From: UBA1038 sp964480995
GTDB taxonomy: Bacteria; Bacillota; Clostridia; Christensenellales; Aristaeellaceae
DNA: 19,891 nt
Direction: 5' to 3'
Assembly: GCA_964480995.1 (NCBI GenBank)
Contig: CAYZRZ010000022.1
Span: forward strand, 1-19,891
Part shown: positions 14,472 to 19,891 of the stretch, piece by piece
How the letters are laid out: the number at the start of each line of letters is the position of its first letter
How positions within the stretch are numbered: position 1 is the first letter of the stretch
Notes under the pieces: generated by a model
Told to the model about the DNA's origin: nothing
The model's input: only the letters and a program-made list of their open reading frames with translations
Databases searched by the model: none
Program-made: the position numbers and the translations under genes

Positions 14472-15120
14472 TCAGTCTTTCTCGACCGGTTTCGGCACAA
14501 ACAGCGCAGTAGTTGCCATAGCAGCCTCTTTATCCCATTCGCCTCCGGATACGAGCAGTGTGTACAGTATCAGACTATCGGGCAATTTGCCTGTTCCATC
14601 AAAGGAAATACTCATCTGCTTATCATTGCCGTCACTGCCATCCCCAACCCTATACTCGGTGCCACTTTCGTCCATCAGAAGCAAATCATACCATGCGTCT
14701 TCCCGAAGCGCGGGGAATACGCCGCCGTCCATTGTTGCAATGATACGGGCAGTAGCAGCGGAAACAGAAGCTTCGTAACTTGGGCCTTGATACAAACGGA
14801 TTTGAATGTTCAGGGACTCCCGGTTCAGGGCTCCATCCGGTAGCGAGTTCTCATATTCACAGATGTAATCGACGGATTCGCCTCCCCCGCTATTTGGTTT
14901 CAGCATTGAGCGGCAAATCAAGCCCATCGTCTGTTACGGTATGATCACCGGGAGAAACGGAATACCTTACAAAGCCCATAGCGGTTCCACTATCTTTGAA
15001 TGCAATGCAATCCAGTCCTTCATCATCAGTGCTTCATCTTCGCTTTCGGCCATCATGCCCAACTGTGGATTCAACAGCTTCGCCTTTACAAGCGCTCGTT
15101 GTTCAGTGCGCTTTTTTTCA
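14472..15120 (-). pseudogene. Frameshifted remnant of an unknown gene
   Basis: The longest open part (14472-14927) ends LYTLLVSGGEWDKEAAM then a short tail to PKPVEKD, and has beta-rich, acidic composition. It is not a convincing complete gene. Directly upstream, another minus frame reads GFVRYSVSPGDHTVTDDGLD before stopping at a TAG that overlaps the first frame. A third frame further upstream reads ALVKAKLLNPQLGMMAESED. The three protein-like frames join end to end, as expected for one gene with at least two frameshifts. I do not recognise the family. An extracytoplasmic beta-domain protein is possible but unsupported. The gap 14928-15210 therefore holds only this debris. Confidence 0.4.
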
Positions 15121-15210
15121 TTGAGGTATAACCTCCCGATTCTTCAGCTGTTGTTTAGGCGTCTTTCGCGCGCAGTACAATGGGACATAAAACAACATTA
15201 CAGGTGATAC

Positions 15211-15239
15211 TTGACAAGCGCAGCCCTAGTCTATAGTAT
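15211..15239 (+). promoter_or_regulatory. Promoter of the TetR gene
   Basis: A perfect TTGACA (15211-15216) and TAGTAT (15234-15239) are separated by 17 bases, just upstream of the TetR-family gene. The candidate operator begins 3 bases after the -10 box. Confidence 0.7.
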
Positions 15240-15241
15240 TC

Positions 15242-15257
15242 GGTCATACGTACGACC
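15242..15257. promoter_or_regulatory. Candidate TetR operator
   Basis: GGTCATACGTACGACC is palindromic at 14 of 16 positions and covers the expected transcription start of the promoter at 15211-15239. This placement fits autorepression by the TetR-family protein encoded 20 bases downstream. The binding partner is inferred from position. Confidence 0.6.
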
Positions 15258-15277
15258 TAACTTAGTGAGGTATGACA

Positions 15278-15865
15278 ATGCAGCGCCAGACAGACCAGCC
15301 AAACCCTGCTCAGAAGATTCTTGAGGCCGCCTATGAATGCCTGTCGACACGGGGGTATGCCAATGTCACAATGCGGGCTATAGCGGATGAAGCCGGTGTT
15401 GCTTTGAGTCAGCTCACCTACTATTTTGATAACAAGGAAAAGCTGTTCACTGATGTTATCAGCAAGATGGCCAATCAATACATACGCGAAATCGAAACCA
15501 GGATGTATGTGACTGCAGATCTGAATGAAAAGATTGTGGCTCTCACACAATACTTTAAAGAACTGCTCAGGGACAAACCAAAGCTTCTAAGACTGTTTAT
15601 AGATTTTACTGCGCAGGCTTTGTGGATTCCGTCGTTCAGGGAACAAGTGGATGGCCTGTTCGACCGCCTTACGGAACTCATAGAGATATTCATCCTCGGT
15701 GATTCTGAATCGCATCAGCGTGTGCCAGATTATTCATCTAAAGCGATAGCTAAATTGATTCTTGGAGCGCTATTCGGCACATCAGTTCAAGCGCTCCTTA
15801 GCGCTGACAAAGACGATTTTTTCGAATCCTTCGATTTTGCAGAATGTCTGATGAGTACATTATAA
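15278..15865 (+). CDS. TetR/AcrR-family transcriptional regulator
   Basis: This ~195-residue regulator has an N-terminal TetR helix-turn-helix: AAYECLSTRGYANVTMRAIA, then DEAGVALSQLTYYFDNKEKLF, at about residues 16-57. The helical ligand-binding domain that follows includes YFKELLRDKPKLLRLFIDF and is of normal length. The ATG at 15278 is preferred over that at 15272 because GTGAGG lies 7 bases before 15278 and would touch the earlier one. A near-consensus promoter and a palindrome directly upstream suggest it represses its own operon, which probably includes the DUF2974 hydrolase and genes beyond. The ligand is unknown. Its base composition is clearly lower in GC than the genes left of 14370. 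Confidence 0.88.
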   Translation: MQRQTDQPNPAQKILEAAYECLSTRGYANVTMRAIADEAGVALSQLTYYFDNKEKLFTDVISKMANQYIREIETRMYVTADLNEKIVALTQYFKELLRDKPKLLRLFIDFTAQALWIPSFREQVDGLFDRLTELIEIFILGDSESHQRVPDYSSKAIAKLILGALFGTSVQALLSADKDDFFESFDFAECLMSTL

Positions 15866-15935
15866 CTTCCGTTGAGTGGAAAGTGTTTGGATGCTTTCAT
15901 GGAAATCTGGTAGTACCGAGAGGATGAGCAATGGA

Positions 15936-17048
15936 ATGTCGAACATTATCAATTATCTTACATGGCGGGGAGATATTCCGCTTGCATGGGTACCCTTTAA
16001 TGTCGCTGATAACCTTGCGCTGTCTTTGCTTGCTTACATTCTGTTTGAGAATGTCATATCAAAAGATGATAAGCTGACTGTAAGGCAGGCTGCAATAGAG
16101 TTAAGAGAGAGATCCAACGACTTCGGCGCAATGAAAAGCGATAACAAGCGATTGTTGCGTGAACTGTCAAGCGGGGCACGGTTCGGGGATGCAATGATAT
16201 GTCATTGCGTCAATGAGATCGATGCGAATGAAGAGAAACAATTCGCCGCCATTACGATTTATTTGGATGACGGAACCTGTTTTATTGCATATCGCGGCAC
16301 AGACAATACCCTTATAGGCTGGAAAGAGGACTTTAACCTCTCCTTTATCAGTCCTGTTCCCGCACAAGCAGCAAGCGTGCGATACCTGAGGGATGTCGCG
16401 GAGCAGACTACCGGCGCTATTCGTATAGGCGGACACTCAAAAGGCGGAAACCTGGCGATTTATGCCGCATCGCAATGCGACCACGCGATACAGGATCGGA
16501 TCATTGCTGTATATAGCAATGATGGGCCTGGTTTGGACGACTCGACCTTTATGAGTGAAGGATATGCGCGCATCAAGGACAGGTTTTTCTCTTTCGTACC
16601 ACAGTCATCGATCATCGGCATGCTATTGCAGCATCAGGAGAATTACACGGTCGTGAATAGCCACGCGATTGGCCTGTTTCAGCATCATCCCTACACATGG
16701 CAAGTCAATCGCGCGGGGTTTGAGATCGTGGACGCGATTCGTCCGGAAAGCCGCTATGTGGATACGACACTGAAGAATTGGCTTTCCTCGGTCAGCGTGG
16801 ATAAGCGCATGGTCTTCGTGGATACGCTATATACTGTTTTGTCCGCTACAAACGCCACAACACTACAGGGATTGACATTGCGATGGTGGAAGAACGCCTA
16901 TGTCATGCTGACATCAATAAAAAATATCGATTCCCAGACGCGCAAACTCATCATCAGCGTACTTGTCGAATTGGTCAAGGCCGCCGTAGGAAGCCGCACA
17001 AGCATATCTCCACAGGTTTTCCTGAGCGACGGTACTAGCCCGCAATAG
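15936..17048 (+). CDS. DUF2974 (Mbeg1-like) alpha/beta-hydrolase, lipase-like
   Basis: The protein of about 370 residues opens MSNIINYLTWRGDIPLAWVP, typical of DUF2974 proteins. It carries a class-3-lipase-like core: FIAYRGTDNTLIGWKED (about 117-133, oxyanion region) and IRIGGHSKGGNLAIYAA with the nucleophilic serine near residue 168. SNDGPGLDD and VVNSHAIGLFQHHPYTW supply probable Asp and His. No signal peptide is seen, so it is cytoplasmic or membrane-peripheral. The start is uncertain between 15924 and 15936; the family's usual N-terminus favours 15936, and 15924 leaves AGAGG too close. It follows the TetR gene by about 70 bases and precedes a second TetR gene by about 20. An esterase/lipase role is inferred from the motifs; no substrate is known. 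Confidence 0.83.
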   Translation: MSNIINYLTWRGDIPLAWVPFNVADNLALSLLAYILFENVISKDDKLTVRQAAIELRERSNDFGAMKSDNKRLLRELSSGARFGDAMICHCVNEIDANEEKQFAAITIYLDDGTCFIAYRGTDNTLIGWKEDFNLSFISPVPAQAASVRYLRDVAEQTTGAIRIGGHSKGGNLAIYAASQCDHAIQDRIIAVYSNDGPGLDDSTFMSEGYARIKDRFFSFVPQSSIIGMLLQHQENYTVVNSHAIGLFQHHPYTWQVNRAGFEIVDAIRPESRYVDTTLKNWLSSVSVDKRMVFVDTLYTVLSATNATTLQGLTLRWWKNAYVMLTSIKNIDSQTRKLIISVLVELVKAAVGSRTSISPQVFLSDGTSPQ

Positions 17049-17071
17049 TTGTAAGGAGGTCACACACGGTC

Positions 17072-17638
17072 ATGTCCGGAGATGAAACCAAGATACTGCT
17101 TGCCAGTAGCTTCAAAACACTTGTTCTTAAGGACAGACCTTTTGACAAAATCACAATCAAGCATATCGCGACTGGCGCGGGCATCATTCGGCCAAGCTTC
17201 TACAAGCACTTTCAAGACAAATATGACCTGCTTGAATGGGTCTTTATGCATGATGTCATCGAGCCTTCCTATGCCTTAATCCGCGAACAGATGTTTGAAG
17301 AGGCAATACGCCTTGTATTCAAGTCCATCAGGCGGGAAGGCGATTTCTATCGGCGAGTGATCGACATCCGGGGGCAAAACTCCTTCCAAGGAATAGTTTT
17401 AAGCACGCTGACAAACTGGGTCCTCCTCCTGATAGAGGCAAAGAGCACAGGTTTCTCACAATCTTACGCATGGCTGACACCTCAGAACCTCGCATGGTAT
17501 TACGCCAACAGCATGACGACTGTCATTGTCTATTGGATCGAGCAAAATTTCCCGTATTCGGTCGACGATATTCTGGATGCCTATCGATATCTGGGTACGC
17601 GCTCAATCAACGATATACTCAATAGTAGCTACAATTAG
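17072..17638 (+). CDS. Second TetR-family regulator
   Basis: This 188-residue protein has the TetR DNA-binding domain at the N-terminus (FKTLVLKDRPFDKITIKHIA, then IIRPSFYKHFQDKYDLLEWVF). The C-terminal helical domain (FYRRVIDIRGQNSF to NMTTVIVYWIEQNFPYS-like segment) resembles the DhaS/TetR_C branch often found in Bacillota. AAGGAGGT lies 11 bases before the ATG. The gene is 23 bases after the DUF2974 gene in the same direction, so two TetR-type regulators bracket the hydrolase. It is unrelated in sequence to the first beyond the fold. The ligand and target are unknown. Confidence 0.85.
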   Translation: MSGDETKILLASSFKTLVLKDRPFDKITIKHIATGAGIIRPSFYKHFQDKYDLLEWVFMHDVIEPSYALIREQMFEEAIRLVFKSIRREGDFYRRVIDIRGQNSFQGIVLSTLTNWVLLLIEAKSTGFSQSYAWLTPQNLAWYYANSMTTVIVYWIEQNFPYSVDDILDAYRYLGTRSINDILNSSYN

Positions 17639-17779
17639 GCCTGTTTGATCCGGTTTTGGAACATTTCATGCTACTTGTATCCCGGGCAAGAACAATAGGT
17701 GAAGACTGCGTCTGTACGGACCGGGCTGTTTTTACTACGATGACGCTGAATCAAGTAAAGTGGAAAGGAGTGAACAGTG

Positions 17780-18315
17780 ATGGCAGACAAGAAGATCAGA
17801 GAGACAATGCAGTCGATAGGAGCCGATGCGGCAATCAAGTATCCGGATCACAATCCGGAGGACAATATCCCCAAGTTGCTGGACTGGATGGTCCGGTTTG
17901 ACGTGATGCAGAAGCAAAAGCGGGACATCGATGATCTGATCAGCAAGGGCTGCAAATTCGCCTGGTTCTTCACCCGCATCCCGGTAGGCGTGGATGCTGT
18001 GCCGGATCTCCTGGCCACTGCCCAGCAACGCGAATATCACCATTGTTCAGTATGTATCAGGCAAAGCAACCCTTTAGCGAGAACATGCTTCAGCCATGCC
18101 CCTTGCTGGATAATCCGCAGAGCCTATCCGGCACAGTAGATTTATCGCACGCAAAATCCACGGGCATGACGCATCCCGAGGATGTGCATGAGTTGACAAG
18201 GAAATGTATCAATGCTGCGGAAAACCGGGCACCTGCCGCGGACCGGCTTTGGCAGTGCTCCAGAAACTGCGCTGCCCACGAAGTCGATCGGGGAAGCAGA
18301 CCGGTGGTGAGGTGA
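17780..18315 (+). pseudogene. Radical SAM protein pseudogene with core deleted
   Basis: Three pieces of one radical SAM protein family are recognisable in order. The first is an N-terminal helical domain (IRETMQSIGADAAIKYPDHN, then PEDNIPKLLDWMVRF). The second is a segment from the late middle (LISKGCKFAWFFTRIPVGVD then AVPDLLATAQQREY). The third, in another frame from about 18043, is the C-terminal segment (MYQAKQPFSENMLQPCPLLD, then PEDVHELTRKCINAAENRAP). Intact relatives are about 450 residues. The CxxxCxxC cluster motif and the TIM-barrel core are missing between pieces one and two, and a second deletion with a frameshift separates two and three. The start has a good ribosome binding site (AAGGAG, 9 bases). 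The family assignment comes from memory of these conserved phrases and should be confirmed by search. The product cannot be active as a radical SAM enzyme. Confidence 0.68.
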
Positions 18316-18321
18316 TGATTT

Positions 18322-18894
18322 ATGACGGTGGTGGATACGATGTTAGTCTTTTCCAGTTGTTGTTTGTTACACATTGAGCCAACCATGACTGTAGGCGCGA
18401 CTCAAAACAGTCTGTCATACAAACGCATCCTGGCTTTAAGTACGATTTTTGCCTTAGTCCAAGCAGGAATCACCATACTCGGAGTGATTTCAGCGCAGTT
18501 TATCAAAGCATTATCAGTCTCCACTGCTTCAGAAGCGCTGGTCCCCTATTGGACATTCACCTTGTTGATGTTTCTGGCCGCTTACATGATCTTCAAAGCC
18601 TTTCACTTTGGGGACTTTACTGAAGCATTGGTCGCGCATATGACGGGAGGAGGTTTCGCAAGGCTTGCCCTGCGCTGGTGTCCACCAATCCTTTTAACTG
18701 GAGTAGTATTGGGTATCAGCACGCCAGTCAGGTTACTCGTTATATTGTTCGCTTTCCTATGCTCGCTAATGGTATCCATCTTTGGACTGTGCTATGGATA
18801 TTGGCAAGGCCACCGTTTCGTGAAAACCGCTTATTTTATTGGTGGAGCCAGTTTGTTTATCCTGACCCTCAAGTACCTCTTTACGCTCATATGA
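18322..18894 (+). CDS. Six-helix membrane protein, MntP-like (DUF204)
   Basis: This 190-residue protein is hydrophobic throughout, with about six membrane segments arranged as two halves. Its size and layout resemble MntP/YtaF-type proteins (putative manganese efflux or sporulation membrane proteins). LSYKRILALSTIFALVQAG, with a small-residue helix following, resembles the stretch after the first helix in MntP. The aspartates normally present in helices 1 and 4 (DAFAVS-type motif) are not seen; the corresponding region reads HIEPTMTVGA. It is therefore either a diverged member or a protein that has lost the metal site. GAGGTG lies about 9 bases before the ATG. It sits directly after the radical SAM pseudogene and 37 bases before plsY. 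Function remains open. Confidence 0.6.
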   Translation: MTVVDTMLVFSSCCLLHIEPTMTVGATQNSLSYKRILALSTIFALVQAGITILGVISAQFIKALSVSTASEALVPYWTFTLLMFLAAYMIFKAFHFGDFTEALVAHMTGGGFARLALRWCPPILLTGVVLGISTPVRLLVILFAFLCSLMVSIFGLCYGYWQGHRFVKTAYFIGGASLFILTLKYLFTLI

Positions 18895-18931
18895 CACATG
18901 GCAATACCTGCATACAAGGGGGGGATTTCAA

Positions 18932-19561
18932 ATGAGTTGGTCGCATATTCTCACATGTGCGGTTCTGGGCTATGTGCTGGGCAATTTCCAGACCGGCGTA
19001 GTCGTTGGACGCATATTTTCCCGGAAGGATCCGCGCATGCACGGCAGCGGGTCCAGCGGCGCTACAAATACCCTGCGCGTTCTGGGGAAAAAGGCGGGGA
19101 TACTTACTCTGCTTGGTGATGTGGCAAAGGGCATGCTTGCTGTTGAAATTGGAATACTGATACTCGGAAGAGACGGAGGATTGATTGCCGGCTTGTTCGT
19201 TATCATTGGCCACATCTGGCCGGCATTCTTCGGCTTCAATGGCGGAAAAGGCGTTGCCACAACCTTGGGAGTGCTTCTGATTATGCAACCGCTATATGCA
19301 GCGATCGTCTTTGTGGCAACTGTCGTCCTGATATGCGCGACACGCATTGTGTCTTTGTCCGATTTGATAGGGACAGGTATGTATCTCCTGATGAACACAA
19401 TCACTGCAGTCATGATTCAGGATTGGATTCTGCTTTACTTTGGCTTTCTATTGGCATTCCTGATTATATTTGCCCATAGGGGTAATATCCAGCGTTTGTA
19501 CAGGGGGACGGAAGTGAAATTTGACTTTCCCACATTTGGACGGAGAGGACAACCACATTAG
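18932..19561 (+). CDS. plsY: Glycerol-3-phosphate acyltransferase PlsY
   Basis: This 209-residue membrane enzyme transfers an acyl group from acyl-phosphate to glycerol-3-phosphate, the first step of phospholipid synthesis. All three PlsY motifs are present. Motif 1 is GSGSSGATNTLRVLGKKAG (38-56). Motif 2 is GHIWPAFFGFNGGKGVATT (93-111). Motif 3 is AHRGNIQRLYRGTE (181-194), with Gly where most members have Glu in HRENI. Asp63 and Lys66 (GDVAKG) are also conserved. Five hydrophobic segments fit the known fold. A G-rich ribosome binding site (AAGGGGGGG) precedes the ATG. Because it lies in a region with decayed genes and lower GC, it may be a second plsY in addition to a housekeeping copy elsewhere; that is inference. 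Confidence 0.93.
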   Translation: MSWSHILTCAVLGYVLGNFQTGVVVGRIFSRKDPRMHGSGSSGATNTLRVLGKKAGILTLLGDVAKGMLAVEIGILILGRDGGLIAGLFVIIGHIWPAFFGFNGGKGVATTLGVLLIMQPLYAAIVFVATVVLICATRIVSLSDLIGTGMYLLMNTITAVMIQDWILLYFGFLLAFLIIFAHRGNIQRLYRGTEVKFDFPTFGRRGQPH

Positions 19562-19849
19562 TGTTAAATTTCTGCGATTCCAATGTACCCGATAGGAAAT
19601 TAAATTTGGGTTCGGGTGCTGTTACTTGCGATAACGAAAATGGATAGCGCATGGACCAGATCTGAGTAAAGAGCTATTCAAGCGAGCTAAACACAGCATA
19701 GGCAGCCAGCAGGACATCTGATACAGCACAAAGCCAGAGCATTACTCAAGGATCTGAGCCCGGCCTTCTTACATTAATTTGGGGTTTTGGTGTTGCGTAT
19801 TAACACATTGTTCAAGAATTCATCCGGTTCACGCACGAGGAGGTCAAAC
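19562..19849. other. Intergenic region with an imperfect 25-bp direct repeat
   Basis: About 290 bases without a gene separate plsY from the HAD gene. The only structure noticed is an imperfect repeat, ATTAAATTTGGGTTCGGGTG (19599 on) and ATTAATTTGGGGTTTTGGTG (19773 on), in the same orientation 174 bases apart. No RNA gene or convincing promoter was seen. Confidence 0.3.
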
Positions 19850-19891
19850 ATGTCAATCATTGCGGTAGATTTTGATGGAACGCTGTATCAA
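19850..19891 (+). CDS. HAD-family hydrolase, N-terminal fragment
   Basis: Only the first 14 codons are in the window: MSIIAVDFDGTLYQ. The motif DFDGTLY is HAD motif I (DxDGT), where the first Asp is the nucleophile. A strong ribosome binding site (GAGGAGGTC) lies about 5 bases upstream. The gene continues beyond the right edge, so the subfamily and substrate cannot be judged. Confidence 0.8.
   Translation, partial: MSIIAVDFDGTLYQ

Noticed and set aside
14941..15207. 88-codon open frame on plus before the TetR gene
   Set aside because: No ribosome binding site or recognisable motif, and the opposite strand carries more protein-like remnants.
19599..19797. Mobile-element ends from the imperfect 25-bp direct repeat
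   Set aside because: The copies differ at several positions, are not inverted, and enclose no transposase.

Overview
The window looks like a chromosomal segment of an anaerobic, fermentative, Gram-positive bacterium, probably a high-GC member of the Clostridia (Bacillota). The grounds are strong AAGGAGG-type ribosome binding sites, TTGACA/TATAAT-type promoters, a DUF3048 (YerB-like) exported protein, a CitDEF-type lyase with a 2-hydroxycarboxylate carrier, and a PlsY acyltransferase. The genus cannot be read from the sequence. No tRNA, rRNA, CRISPR array or recognisable insertion sequence was found.

Region A (1-7010, minus strand) is one long hydroxy-acid catabolism operon. Transcription starts from a near-consensus promoter at 6982-7010. 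The order is malic enzyme / oxaloacetate decarboxylase, 2HCT transporter, LeuC-like and LeuD-like dehydratase subunits, AEC-family carrier, a small CxxC membrane protein of unknown function, citD, then citE running off the left edge. The set would import a 2-hydroxy-acid (citrate, malate or citramalate), interconvert it with its dehydrated form, cleave it with the lyase, and decarboxylate the C4 product to pyruvate. The dehydratase makes a citramalate/mesaconate or similar branched-acid route a real alternative to plain citrate fermentation.

Region B (7090-9302) holds a DUF3048 exported protein on minus and a ROK sugar kinase on plus. They are transcribed divergently from facing promoters, and the kinase ends in a strong bidirectional terminator.

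Region C (9303-13660, minus strand) is the most striking part: a two-gene operon of a short-chain dehydrogenase followed by a 1104-residue fusion protein. The fusion carries an acyl-AMP ligase, an acyl carrier protein and a PLP-dependent alpha-oxoamine synthase. Together they look like a compact pathway that activates a fatty acid, condenses it with an amino acid and reduces the ketone, as in sphingoid-base synthesis. A TTTGA-N3-TCAAA palindrome lies just upstream of its promoter.

Region D (13780-14370, plus strand) has an MIF-like tautomerase and a truncated TIM-barrel isomerase fragment. Around 14370 the sequence becomes visibly less GC-rich and changes character.

Region E (14370-19891) is an AT-richer, partly decayed accessory segment. 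It contains a frameshifted remnant on minus, then on plus an autoregulated-looking TetR gene, a DUF2974 lipase-like hydrolase, a second TetR gene, a radical SAM pseudogene with its core deleted, a MntP-like membrane protein, plsY, and the start of a HAD hydrolase gene. A lipid theme (hydrolase, PlsY, the sphingoid-like operon) recurs, but the link between regions C and E is inference.
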